Notes under the pieces: generated by a model
Databases searched by the model: none
Told to the model about the DNA's origin: nothing
Seen by the model: only the letters and a program-made list of their open reading frames with translations
Translations under genes and position numbers: made by a program
From: Parvibaculum sp040216885
GTDB lineage: Bacteria > Pseudomonadota > Alphaproteobacteria > Parvibaculales > Parvibaculaceae
Assembly: GCA_040216885.1 (NCBI GenBank)
Contig: JAVJOG010000027.1
Span: 131,784 to 195,783 of the forward strand
Reading direction: 5' to 3'
Length of the DNA: 64,000 bases
Shown: one piece after another, positions 26,237-34,324 of the stretch
Numbering within the stretch: the first letter of the stretch is position 1
Layout: every line of letters begins with the position of its first letter

Positions 26237-26714
26237 TTTGGTTGAAAAATACCAATCTACCGCTCCTGTGGATGTAGAGGGTCTTATCCGCGCGCTCGGC
26301 GTTCACCTCAACAAAGAAGCATCTCTTCACCCGGAGATTTCCGGACAAATTGGCTTGGGCAAAGATGGGAAGTACGAGATCGCTGTAAATAAAAATGATT
26401 TCTACTATCGAAGCCGCTTCACGATGGCCCATGAATTGGGACACTACATCCTTCACCGTGATTTGCTTGCCGATGGAACGGACGATACTAAAGCCTATCG
26501 CAGCACACCCGATGGCGAGTTTTATAATCGGAATATCAAGCCTTTCCATGAAACAGAGGCTAACCAGTTTGCTGCAAATTTGCTCATGCCGCCTAGTTTA
26601 GTTAGACGTGAATGGGCGGCATGTGATGGTGATGTGGTTGCTATGGCAAAGAAATTTGCTGTGTCCAAAGAAGCAATGAATTACAGGCTGAAAAATTTAG
26701 GCCTTGTGGAATGA
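26223..26714 (+). CDS. ImmA/IrrE-family zinc metallopeptidase (IS passenger)
   Basis: A 163-residue protein with the zinc motif HELGH (His70, Glu71, His74) in TMAHELGHYILH, and the third-ligand segment FHETEANQFAANLLMP (Glu112 likely ligand). The C-terminal helices AKKFAVSKEAMNYRLKNLG also match ImmA/IrrE proteins. Family members cut repressors (ImmA of ICEBs1, IrrE/PprI of Deinococcus) and often pair with an HTH repressor. Here the partner is instead a membrane protein with which it overlaps by 14 bases. Base composition is low: 25 of 60 G+C in the first line of the gene, well below the host average and below the transposase. That suggests a separate origin for the passenger. Confidence 0.92.
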   Translation: MKLLDLVEKYQSTAPVDVEGLIRALGVHLNKEASLHPEISGQIGLGKDGKYEIAVNKNDFYYRSRFTMAHELGHYILHRDLLADGTDDTKAYRSTPDGEFYNRNIKPFHETEANQFAANLLMPPSLVRREWAACDGDVVAMAKKFAVSKEAMNYRLKNLGLVE

Positions 26715-26905
26715 CCGCAACTACGCAGGCACATTTCGACCTTCTCCTGTCCAAGATGATCACGGGCGAGGAAAGGCCTGCAACAGACGCTCGTACATCA
26801 ACTCGGGGCGCTTCCGCAGGTTATGGCGGAACTCGAACTCCCCGAGGTACGAAGACAGGTGCTTCTTCGAAACCCAAACGTGCGTCCCGTAAATCCCGCG
26901 CTTGA
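26711..26905 (+). CDS. Possible third passenger ORF, antisense to the transposase tail
   Basis: An ATG at 26711 overlaps the metallopeptidase stop as ATGA and opens a 64-residue frame. The first 16 residues (MTATTQAHFDLLLSKM) look protein-like, but from about 26760 the frame runs antisense through the transposase 3' end and becomes Ser/Thr/Arg-rich. It may be the truncated remnant of a coupled gene cut by the transposase end, or chance. Confidence 0.3.
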   Translation: MTATTQAHFDLLLSKMITGEERPATDARTSTRGASAGYGGTRTPRGTKTGASSKPKRASRKSRA

Positions 26906-27626
26906 TCGTCGCCCAGAAGCTTTCGATTGAATTGGTATGAATGGGGCCGCGCACGTATTCCTTGCGGGCGTGGTTCACCGTTTCGTGCTCGTAGCCAAAT
27001 TCTTCCAAGCGGGCGAAGGCACCGGCTTCATCGGTCGCAACCCATGCGCCGGGGCGGACGTGCTGCAAGATCGAGGGGACGACACTGCCGGAACGGCGAT
27101 CCTCGACAACGCGGGTCAGAACGCTTCCGCCGCGCTCGATCATGCCGAGGACAACCATCTTGTCTTCTTTCCCCTGCTTGTCCTTCCCGCCGATGAAAGC
27201 CTTGTCGATTTCAACAATGTGATCGTGGCCTAAAGTATCGTCACCATCGACCCAACCCATGTACTTGCGGATTTCGTGGCCCATGCGCCATGCCGTCTTG
27301 TAGGTGGTTCCGATCTGGCGCTGGATTTCCTTCGCGCTGACGCCGTTCCGCGTCGTCGTGAACAGGTACATGACGAAGAACCAGTCCCGCAGGCTCGTGC
27401 GGGTGCGCTCGAAAGGCGTTCCGGCGGTGGGGTAGACCTGATGGCCGCAGAATTCGCACTCATAGCAGCGGCGGCCCTTGACCCTGTGATGCTTGGCTTC
27501 CGCGCCGCAGGTGCCGCAATGGAACTTGTGGCCATAACGAACCGCCATGAGGTGATCTAGGCAGGCGTCATCGTCCGGGAAGCGGGCGTTGAACTTCTTG
27601 AGGGTCATCTTGGTCATGGGCGTCAT
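26760..27626 (-). CDS. IS1595-family (ISXO2-like) transposase
   Basis: A 288-residue transposase. An N-terminal zinc ribbon uses Cys37, Cys40, Cys57 and Cys60 (with Cys54 nearby). The DDE-type catalytic residues are Asp141 (EIDKAFIGGK), Asp199 (VATDEAGAF) and Glu235 (HTNSIESFWATIKRGI). Length and order match the family, and no frameshift or stop is present, so the element may be active. Start codons at residues 1, 4 and 7 are all possible; a TAGGAG site precedes the first. It has its own promoter overlapping the right inverted repeat. Confidence 0.97.
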   Translation of the reverse strand: MTPMTKMTLKKFNARFPDDDACLDHLMAVRYGHKFHCGTCGAEAKHHRVKGRRCYECEFCGHQVYPTAGTPFERTRTSLRDWFFVMYLFTTTRNGVSAKEIQRQIGTTYKTAWRMGHEIRKYMGWVDGDDTLGHDHIVEIDKAFIGGKDKQGKEDKMVVLGMIERGGSVLTRVVEDRRSGSVVPSILQHVRPGAWVATDEAGAFARLEEFGYEHETVNHARKEYVRGPIHTNSIESFWATIKRGIYGTHVWVSKKHLSSYLGEFEFRHNLRKRPELMYERLLQAFPRP

Positions 27627-27639
27627 CTCCTATGACCTA

Positions 27640-27668
27640 AATATAGGAAATCACGTCCCATGTTTCAA
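27640..27668 (-). promoter_or_regulatory. Transposase promoter partly inside the right inverted repeat
   Basis: On the minus strand TTGAAA (27668-27663) and TATATT (27645-27640) are separated by 17 bp, close to the sigma70 consensus. The -35 lies within the terminal repeat, so transposase bound at the end could repress its own gene. Confidence 0.7.
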
Positions 27669-27681
27669 GGGGATATATTTG
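27657..27681 (-). repeat. Right terminal inverted repeat of the IS1595 element
   Basis: Reads CAAATATATCCCC from the outer end on the minus strand and ends ACATGGG; 22 of 25 positions equal the left repeat. Confidence 0.93.
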
Positions 27682-27689
27682 GTTTTAGG
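27682..27689. repeat. Target-site duplication, right copy (GTTTTAGG)
   Basis: Exact copy of 25017-25024. Removing the element and one copy restores a plsC-nrdJ gap of about 128 bp. Confidence 0.93.
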
Positions 27690-27695
27690 CAGATC

Positions 27696-27704
27696 TGTGG
27701 ATAA
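27696..27704 (-). promoter_or_regulatory. Perfect DnaA box upstream of nrdJ
   Basis: TGTGGATAA is the reverse complement of the consensus DnaA box TTATCCACA. It lies 57 bp before the nrdJ start and 6 bp from the IS target duplication. DnaA control of ribonucleotide reductase genes is known in other bacteria, but binding here is inference. Confidence 0.5.
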
Positions 27705-27761
27705 ATTTCGTACAAACCAAGAACATTGATTTGCGCCCGAGCCGCGCCTAGGCTGCCCCCC

Positions 27762-30095
27762 ATGAAGAGCATCGCCGAACAGATCTGGGACATGAAATAC
27801 CGCCTGCACAAGGCGGACGGGACGCCTGCCGACCTGACGGTCGCGGACACCTGGGCGCGTGTCGCCGCCGCGCTGGCCGAGGCCGAAGCGCCGGAAATGC
27901 GCGAGGCCTGGGCCGCCCGCTTCCGCGAGGCAATGGCCGGTTTCCGCTTCCTGCCGGCCGGCCGCATCCTTGCCGGCGCCGGGACGGGGCGCGACGTGAC
28001 GCTTTTCAACTGCTTCGTGATGGGCGAAATCCCCGACACGATGGCCGGCATTTTCGAGAACCTGAAGGAAGCCGCGCTCACCATGCAGCAGGGCGGCGGC
28101 ATCGGCTACGACTTCTCGACGCTACGTCCGAAAGGCGCGCCGGTGCTTGGCGTCGGCGCGGATGCCTCGGGGCCCCTTTCCTTCATGGATGTGTGGGACG
28201 CGATGTGCCGCACCATCATGTCGGCCGGTTCGCGCCGCGGCGCCATGATGGCGACGCTGGCTTGCGACCATCCGGACATCGAGGCGTTCGTCGACGCCAA
28301 GCGCGAGCCCGGACGGCTGACCATGTTCAATCTTTCGGTGCTGGTCAGCGACGCCTTCATGACGGCGGTGAAGGCGGATGCCGCCTGGAACCTCGTCTTC
28401 GATGGCACGGTCTACAAGACGCTGAAGGCGCGCGCGCTCTGGGACAAGATCATCGCCGCGACCTTCGCCTGGGCCGAACCCGGCGTCATCTTCATCGACC
28501 GCATCAATGCGCGCAACAATCTCTACTACGCAGAGACAATCCGCGCGACCAACCCTTGCGGCGAGCAGCCGCTGCCGCCATACGGCGCCTGCCTGCTCGG
28601 CTCGATCAACCTTGCGGCGCTGGTGACGGAGCCCTTCACGGGCGAGGCGCGCATCGACGAGGCGGAGCTTGCCGATCTGGTCCATGTGGCGGTGCGCGCG
28701 ATGGACAATGTGGTCGACGTGTCGCGCTTTCCATTACCCGAACAGCGCCACGAGGCGCAGGCCAAACGCCGCATCGGCCTCGGCGTGACGGGGCTCGCCG
28801 ACGCCCTTATCATGTGCCGCGCGCGCTACGGCTCGGAAGCATCGCTGAAACTGATCCGCGCCTGGATGAAAGCGCTGTCGCGCGCCGCCTATCTCGCTTC
28901 GGTCGACATCGCGAAGGAAAAAGGTCCCTTCCCGCTTTTCGTCGCCGACGCCTATCTGGCCGGCGAGACCGTTTCGGCGCTCGACAAGGATGTGCGCGAC
29001 GCCATCGCCGAGCATGGCATCCGCAACGCGCTCGTCACCTCGATCGCGCCGACCGGCACGATTTCACTCTTCGCCGGCAACGTCTCGTCGGGCATCGAAC
29101 CGGTATTCGCCTACAGCTACACGCGCAAGGTGCTGCTGCCCGATGGCACGCGGCGCGAGGAACGCGTGCAGGACTACGCGGTCGAAAAATTCCATGAGAT
29201 TTTCGGCGCCGAAGCGGCGCTGCCGGATTATTTCGTCAACGCCCAGCAACTGGCGCCGGCCGACCACATCGCCGTGCAGGCCGCCGTGCAGGATTATATC
29301 GACAGCTCGATCTCGAAGACGATCAACGTCCCGGCCGATATTTCCTTCGATGCGTTCAAGGATATCTACACCGCCGCCTATGAGAAGGGCCTGAAAGGCT
29401 GCACGACCTATCGCCCGAGCGAGGTGCGCGGCTCGGTCCTGTCGATCGACGAAGCGCCGAAGCCAGCCGCGAAAGAGACCGCGCAACCGGTGCTGCCGCT
29501 TGCCGCGCCCGCCGCGCATGAAATCTACGAGAAGGACGGCGTCGTCTATATGTCGAAGCCGCTGGAGCGCGAAACGGTGCTGCCGGGCTTCACCTACAAG
29601 CTGCAATGGCCGGAAAGCGACCACGCGATCTACATTACGATCAACGACATATTGCAGGATGGCAGGCGACGGCCTTTCGAGATTTTCATCAACTCGAAGA
29701 ACATGGAGCACTACGCCTGGACCGTGGCGCTGACGCGCATGATCTCGGCCGTCTTCCGCCGTGGCGGCGACGTGACCTTCGTGGTCGAGGAATTGAAAGC
29801 CGTGTTCGATCCGCGCGGCGGCTCATGGATGAAGGGCCGCTATGTGCCGAGCCTGCTCGCCGCCATCGGCGAGGTGATCGAACAGCACATGATCGACACC
29901 GGCTTCATCGCGGCAAAGGACGGCCGACCGGTGACGGAAGCCCTGCGTGCGGTTGCCGGCGAACGCCCCCCGGGCGAAGGCGGCGATCCGGCTGTGACCC
30001 GGCTCAAGGGCTGCCCGCGCTGCGGCGAACGCGGCATGGTGCGGCAGGAAGGTTGCGAAACCTGCACCGCCTGCGGCTTCTCGAAATGCAGTTGA
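27762..30095 (+). CDS. nrdJ: Adenosylcobalamin-dependent ribonucleotide reductase (class II)
   Basis: The 777-residue enzyme reduces ribonucleotides to deoxyribonucleotides using coenzyme B12 as radical source. Seen are the substrate-site segment FNCFVMGEIPDTM, QQGGGIGYDFSTLRP, the active-site loop NPCGEQ (Cys266), SIAPTGTIS, and the Cys-rich C-terminus CPRCGERG and CTACGFSKCS that recycles electrons. The catalytic core is followed by the long C-terminal extension typical of proteobacterial NrdJ. The ATG at 27762 is preferred over an upstream in-frame start. Its upstream region is interrupted by the IS1595 element, 73 bp before the start. The adenosyltransferase at 8560 could supply its cofactor. 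Confidence 0.96.
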   Translation: MKSIAEQIWDMKYRLHKADGTPADLTVADTWARVAAALAEAEAPEMREAWAARFREAMAGFRFLPAGRILAGAGTGRDVTLFNCFVMGEIPDTMAGIFENLKEAALTMQQGGGIGYDFSTLRPKGAPVLGVGADASGPLSFMDVWDAMCRTIMSAGSRRGAMMATLACDHPDIEAFVDAKREPGRLTMFNLSVLVSDAFMTAVKADAAWNLVFDGTVYKTLKARALWDKIIAATFAWAEPGVIFIDRINARNNLYYAETIRATNPCGEQPLPPYGACLLGSINLAALVTEPFTGEARIDEAELADLVHVAVRAMDNVVDVSRFPLPEQRHEAQAKRRIGLGVTGLADALIMCRARYGSEASLKLIRAWMKALSRAAYLASVDIAKEKGPFPLFVADAYLAGETVSALDKDVRDAIAEHGIRNALVTSIAPTGTISLFAGNVSSGIEPVFAYSYTRKVLLPDGTRREERVQDYAVEKFHEIFGAEAALPDYFVNAQQLAPADHIAVQAAVQDYIDSSISKTINVPADISFDAFKDIYTAAYEKGLKGCTTYRPSEVRGSVLSIDEAPKPAAKETAQPVLPLAAPAAHEIYEKDGVVYMSKPLERETVLPGFTYKLQWPESDHAIYITINDILQDGRRRPFEIFINSKNMEHYAWTVALTRMISAVFRRGGDVTFVVEELKAVFDPRGGSWMKGRYVPSLLAAIGEVIEQHMIDTGFIAAKDGRPVTEALRAVAGERPPGEGGDPAVTRLKGCPRCGERGMVRQEGCETCTACGFSKCS

Positions 30096-30108
30096 GACGC
30101 AGGTGACG

Positions 30109-30546
30109 ATGCGCGGCTTCATCCATCACCTCGACCTGACGGTGAAAGACCCCTGGACCTCGGCCTGGTTCTACGACGCCGTGCTCGGCTACATGGGTTA
30201 CCGCCGCCTGCGCGAGGATGAGCGCGGCTTCGACTGGGAACACACAGGCGCCTCCGACCGGCTGCCAAGTATCGGCATCTTCAAGGCCGAAGGGCCAAAC
30301 GCCGCCCGCATCCACGACCGCTATTCGCCGGGCCTGCACCATGTCGCCTGGATCGCCGAAAGCCGCGACGACGTTGATCGTCTCCACACGCTGTTGCTCG
30401 AAATCGGCGCGACCGTTCTCGATCCGCCGGCCGACTATCCCGAATATGGCGACGGCTACTACGCCGTGATGTTCGCCGATCCCGACGGGTTGAAACTCGA
30501 ACTCGTCTACGAGCCGCGCGACAAGCCCGGCCTTTCGCATATCTGA
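30109..30546 (+). CDS. VOC-superfamily (glyoxalase/dioxygenase fold) protein
   Basis: About 145 residues with the paired beta-alpha-beta-beta-beta fold. The metal-ligand positions look present: His near the start (IHHLDLTV), His in LHHVAWIAE, and Glu in KLELVYEP. The specific reaction is unknown. A GTG at 30103 would add two residues; ATG 30109 with AGGTG ahead is preferred. It follows nrdJ by 13 bp and its stop shares one base with the next start. Confidence 0.85.
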   Translation: MRGFIHHLDLTVKDPWTSAWFYDAVLGYMGYRRLREDERGFDWEHTGASDRLPSIGIFKAEGPNAARIHDRYSPGLHHVAWIAESRDDVDRLHTLLLEIGATVLDPPADYPEYGDGYYAVMFADPDGLKLELVYEPRDKPGLSHI

Positions 30547-31757
30547 TGCCGGCACCGCTCCTCATTTCCAACGCCGATGCGCGGCGGCTCTTTCTCGAAC
30601 GCCACGCGCTGAGCGCGACGGCATCGCCTGAGTTCTGCGCCGACCGCACGCTCGCGCTGGTGAAACATCTGGGCTTTGTGCAGCTCGATTCGATCAACAC
30701 GGTCGAACGCGCCCATCATATGATCCTCTTTTCGCGCGCGCCCGGATACAGCCGCGAACACCTCGCCGACCTTCATCACGAACGCCGCGACCTTTTCGAG
30801 CACTGGACGCATGACGCCTCGCTGATCCCGATGGAGTTTTATCCGCATTGGCGGCATCGTTTCGCTGCGGCAAAGGCGCGAATTGCGGAAAATCCGCGTT
30901 GGCAGGAGCGCATCGGCCCCGAGGGCGAAAAGACGATCCGCGACATTCGCAAGCGCATCCGCCGCGACGGGCCGGCAATGGCGCGCGACTTCGAGGACAA
31001 GGGCAAGGGCTCATGGTGGGGCTGGGGTCCGTCCAAGACCGCGCTCGAAACACTGTGGCGCACCGGCGAACTCGCCATCGCGCGGCGCGAGGGCTTCGAA
31101 AAGGTCTACGACCTCGCCGAACGCGTGATCCCGGGCGACGTACGGCGCGAACGCCCGAGCCTCGCGGCATCGACCGATTTTCTCTGCCGTGAGGCGCTTG
31201 CCCGCCTCGGCTTCGCGACGCCGCAGGAAATTTCCGCATTCTGGAAACTGGTCCCGATAGAGGGCGCAAAGGCATGGGCCGCCAAGGCGCTGAAGCGCGG
31301 TGACATTGTCGAAGTGAGCATTGAGGACACGGCCGGCGAGCGGCGCAAGGCGCTCGCGCTGGCTGGCATCGAGGCGCATATCGCCGACGCGCCGGAACCG
31401 CCGGCCGCGATGCGTTTCCTCTCGCCCTTCGATCCGGCGATCCGCGACCGCGCGCGGGCGCTACGTCTGTTCGGTTTCGACTACCGCATCGAGGTCTTCG
31501 TGCCGGAGAAGAAACGCCGCTACGGTTATTATGTGCTGCCGCTGCTCGAAGGCGATCGCTTCATCGGCCGGGCCGACGTGAAGGCGCACCGCACCGAGGG
31601 AAGACTGGAAGTAAAGGGTTTCTGGCGTGAGCCCGGCGTCAAGCTGACGAAGGCCCGCGAAGCCGGTATCCGCCGCGCCCTGACGGCGCTCGCGCGCTTC
31701 ACCGGGACGCCGGAGATCGATGCAGACGCTGCGCTACGGCGTGCCAGAGCCGGCTGA
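30546..31757 (+). CDS. AlkX/YcaQ-type winged-helix DNA glycosylase
   Basis: A 403-residue protein of the HTH_42 family, which includes the DNA glycosylases AlkZ and YcaQ/AlkX that unhook interstrand crosslinks or remove bulky alkyl bases. The catalytic Q-phi-D motif is visible as Gln46-Leu47-Asp48 (GFVQLDSI), the form I associate with the YcaQ/AlkX branch. Other family segments are HMILFSRAPGY, LFEHWTHDASLIP, FLSPFDPAIRDR and LLEGDRFIGRADVKAHR. The end overlaps the convergent chaC gene by 59 bases. Confidence 0.85.
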   Translation: MPAPLLISNADARRLFLERHALSATASPEFCADRTLALVKHLGFVQLDSINTVERAHHMILFSRAPGYSREHLADLHHERRDLFEHWTHDASLIPMEFYPHWRHRFAAAKARIAENPRWQERIGPEGEKTIRDIRKRIRRDGPAMARDFEDKGKGSWWGWGPSKTALETLWRTGELAIARREGFEKVYDLAERVIPGDVRRERPSLAASTDFLCREALARLGFATPQEISAFWKLVPIEGAKAWAAKALKRGDIVEVSIEDTAGERRKALALAGIEAHIADAPEPPAAMRFLSPFDPAIRDRARALRLFGFDYRIEVFVPEKKRRYGYYVLPLLEGDRFIGRADVKAHRTEGRLEVKGFWREPGVKLTKAREAGIRRALTALARFTGTPEIDADAALRRARAG

Positions 31758-32247
31758 GCTGCACGTCGGGCACGCCGGCCTCGTCGAGATGGCGCACCGT
31801 GCTCTCGAGATAGTCGGGGTTCTTTCCCGAACGCCCCTCGCCCTCGGCGATCAGACGCACCTGCTCCTCAAACGGCAGCCGCCCGGCATATTGTCCATGG
31901 GCGCGGTCGACAACGAAACAAAGGGCGGCGACCTTGCCTCCATTGTCTGCCAGCTCGACCGTCTTCACCACATCCTTGTAGACCAGCGTCACCTGCTCGC
32001 GCGCCTGCAGGTAGCGCCGCGTCTCATCGGCCCGCGCGGCGGCAACCCGGAAGGCAACGCCCCGGCAGGCACCCCCGGCATCGAGCCCGAAGACGAGGCC
32101 GGGCTTCTCGGGCGTCCCGCGATGAACATGGCTGTAGACGCAGAAGGCCCGGTGATAGCCGCGCAGCAACGCCGGGTGCTTCTCTTCGTGCTCGAAACCC
32201 GGCCGCCACATCAGCGACCCGTATCCAAAGACCCACAAATCCTGCAT
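31699..32247 (-). CDS. chaC: ChaC-like gamma-glutamylcyclotransferase
   Basis: The 182-residue enzyme probably degrades glutathione to 5-oxoproline and Cys-Gly. It has the glycine-rich N-terminal VFGYGSLMWRPGF and the conserved region AEGEGRSGKNPDYL containing the likely catalytic Glu. The start MQDLWVFGYG at 32247 fits the family; an upstream ATG at 32274 adds nine unrelated residues. The 59-base tail-to-tail overlap with the glycosylase gene is unusually long. Confidence 0.88.
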   Translation of the reverse strand: MQDLWVFGYGSLMWRPGFEHEEKHPALLRGYHRAFCVYSHVHRGTPEKPGLVFGLDAGGACRGVAFRVAAARADETRRYLQAREQVTLVYKDVVKTVELADNGGKVAALCFVVDRAHGQYAGRLPFEEQVRLIAEGEGRSGKNPDYLESTVRHLDEAGVPDVQLSRLWHAVAQRLHRSPASR

Positions 32248-32288
32248 GCTGGCGGCTCTCCATCGCGCGGCCACACTCTAGAAGCAAG

Positions 32289-33380
32289 ATGACAGAACCG
32301 ACAACCGACATGGGCCCGTCCCGGCCCCGCCGCTGGCACATTTACGCGCCGACGATCGCCATCGTGATCGCGGTTGCGATCTATGCCGTCTACTGGACAA
32401 CCGTCTCGCGCGAGATACGCGCCGCGCTTGAGCGCTTCGAGGCGAGCCCCGAGCGCGGCCTTGTCGTCGGCTGGCGCGAATTGTCGATGGGCGGCTTCCC
32501 TTACCGGATCGAGGCACGGTTCGTCGCACCGGGCGCCGGCGCTCCGGCGACACCGGAAGCATGGGCCTGGAAGGGCGAGGCCGCCGAAATCGCGCTGATG
32601 CCGCACAATCTTCGCCATGTCATCGTCAATCTCCGCGGCCCGCAGGAACTTCGGTACCGCGACCTTTCGACGAACCGGGCCGTCGAAAACGTCCTGAGCT
32701 GGACGATGAAAGGCGCTTGGGCAAGCTACGTCGATATGCCGGGCGCCGCTCTCGGTCGCATTGCCGTCGACATCGAAAACGTCGAGGCACAGCATGTCCG
32801 GGGTGTTGTCGCGGCTGTCGCTCGCTTCGATGCGGCCCGCTTGCAGCTTCACACGCGCCCGGCCGATGACGCGGCGAGTGGCACCGCAGGCTACGACATC
32901 GCGCTGCGGGGCGACGGGATCGCACTTGGCTTGGGACGGCACATCCCGGCACTCGGTCATCGGATCGAAAAAATCGCGGCGCAGGCGCGCGCCCGCAACC
33001 TGCCCCGCATCGAGCGTGTGAGCGCCGTCGAGCTGCTCGAAGACTGGCGCGCCGCCGACGGCACCCTGGCAATCTCGGACCTTGTCGTGAAATGGGGCCC
33101 TCTCGACATGACGGCCTATGGCGAGGTGACGCTTGATGCGGCGAACCGCCCCGAAGGTCGCTTCGATGCCGAAATCGCCGACTTCGAGGGCCTGCTCGAT
33201 GCAATGGTGCAAGACGGGTTGGTGCGCGAACGCGAAGCGCGCGTCGCGCTGGCGGGGCTGGTGCTCGTTTCGCAATTTCAGGGGAGCGAACCGGGGCGCG
33301 TCCGTGTGCCCATCAGCATGACCGGCGGCAAGCTCTATCTCGGCCCGCTCGCGATCGCGCAATTATCGCCGCTTTACTGA
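32289..33380 (+). CDS. DUF2125 envelope protein
   Basis: A 363-residue protein with one N-terminal membrane helix (about 18-40), a short signature GWRELSMGGFPYRIEARF, and a beta-rich periplasmic domain ending in VRVPISMTGGKLYLGPLAIAQL. This matches the alphaproteobacterial DUF2125 family; function is unknown. Its stop overlaps the end of the convergent tyrC gene by 7 bases. Confidence 0.9.
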   Translation: MTEPTTDMGPSRPRRWHIYAPTIAIVIAVAIYAVYWTTVSREIRAALERFEASPERGLVVGWRELSMGGFPYRIEARFVAPGAGAPATPEAWAWKGEAAEIALMPHNLRHVIVNLRGPQELRYRDLSTNRAVENVLSWTMKGAWASYVDMPGAALGRIAVDIENVEAQHVRGVVAAVARFDAARLQLHTRPADDAASGTAGYDIALRGDGIALGLGRHIPALGHRIEKIAAQARARNLPRIERVSAVELLEDWRAADGTLAISDLVVKWGPLDMTAYGEVTLDAANRPEGRFDAEIADFEGLLDAMVQDGLVREREARVALAGLVLVSQFQGSEPGRVRVPISMTGGKLYLGPLAIAQLSPLY

Positions 33381-34324
33381 CCGTCCTTGCCGTCCGGTTT
33401 CGCATGGGTCGGGTTGCGGCCGAAATTCGGCATCGGCGAATCCTGCCCCGCGTCGATGATCGAACGGCGAATGGCGCGGGTGCGCGTGAAGAGATCGAAC
33501 AGCACGTCGCCATCGCCCCATCGGATTGCCCGTTGCAGCGCCGTCAGGTCCTCTGAAAAACGCGCCAGCATCTCGAGAATCGGTTCGCGGTTGTTGAGGC
33601 AGACGTCGCGCCACATGGTCGGATCGGACGCCGCAAGACGCGTGAAGTCGCGAAAGCCCGAGGCGGAATACTTGATGACTTCCGACTGCGTCACCGTTTC
33701 GAGATCGCTCGCGGTGCCGACGATGTTGTAGGCGATGATGTGCGGCAGGTGGCTCACGATCGCGAGTACGAGATCGTGGTGGCGCGGCTCCATGATGTCG
33801 ACATTGGAGCCACAAGCGGTCCAGAATTCGGTCAGCTTCTCGACGGCATGCGTATCCGCGCCCGGCACCGGCGTCAGGATGCACCAGCGGCCGTCGAAAA
33901 GTTCGGCAAACCCTGCATCGGGACCGGACTCTTCCGTTCCCGCGATCGGATGGCCCGGAATGAAGTGGACGCCGTCGGGAATATGCGGTCCGACATCGCG
34001 CACGACCGCGACCTTGACCGAGCCGACATCGGTGACGATGGCGCCCTTCCTGAGCGCGGGCTCGATGTCGCCGGCAATCTCGGCCAGCGCACCGACCGGC
34101 GTGCAGATGATGACGAGATCGGCGTCCGCAACCGCAGCCGCCGCCGTTTCATGCGCGCTGTCGATGAAACCGATTTCGAGCGCCCGCGCCCGTGTCGTCG
34201 CCGAGCGCGCATAGCCCGAAACATGACCCGCAATGCCCCGCCGCTTCATGGCATGGCCGAGCGACCCGCCGATAAGACCGAGCCCGATCAGCGCCACGCG
34301 ATCGAAAAGCTTGCCACCACTCAT
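33374..34324 (-). CDS. tyrC: Prephenate/arogenate dehydrogenase
   Basis: The 316-residue NAD(P)-dependent enzyme of tyrosine synthesis. The Rossmann motif is GLGLIGGSLG (about 14-23), the strand-4 CTPVGA follows, and the catalytic His lies in GHPIAGTEESG; HHDLVLAIVSHLPH is also a family signature. It belongs to a minus-strand operon, chorismate mutase - hisC - tyrC, where the hisC stop overlaps its start by 4 bases (ATGA type). Confidence 0.93.
   Translation of the reverse strand: MSGGKLFDRVALIGLGLIGGSLGHAMKRRGIAGHVSGYARSATTRARALEIGFIDSAHETAAAAVADADLVIICTPVGALAEIAGDIEPALRKGAIVTDVGSVKVAVVRDVGPHIPDGVHFIPGHPIAGTEESGPDAGFAELFDGRWCILTPVPGADTHAVEKLTEFWTACGSNVDIMEPRHHDLVLAIVSHLPHIIAYNIVGTASDLETVTQSEVIKYSASGFRDFTRLAASDPTMWRDVCLNNREPILEMLARFSEDLTALQRAIRWGDGDVLFDLFTRTRAIRRSIIDAGQDSPMPNFGRNPTHAKPDGKDGQ

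Larger units (their letters stand above)
25025..27681. mobile_element. Complete IS1595-family element with passenger genes (2657 bp)
   Basis: The element is bounded by 25-bp terminal inverted repeats (25025-25049 and 27657-27681). Both begin CAAATATATCCCC from the outside and end ACATGGG, with 22 of 25 positions identical, and an 8-bp GTTTTAGG duplication flanks it. Inside are an intact ISXO2/IS1595-type transposase on the minus strand at the right end and, to the left, passenger genes: a 69-residue ORF, a DUF3892 protein, a membrane protein and an ImmA/IrrE-type metallopeptidase. The intact ends, duplication and transposase point to recent insertion. It sits between plsC and nrdJ. Passenger genes are known in this IS family; this set I do not recognise as described. 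Confidence 0.93.

Noticed and set aside
27690..27761. Cobalamin riboswitch upstream of nrdJ
   Set aside because: Only 72 bp remain between the IS duplication and nrdJ, and no B12-box-like sequence was seen.
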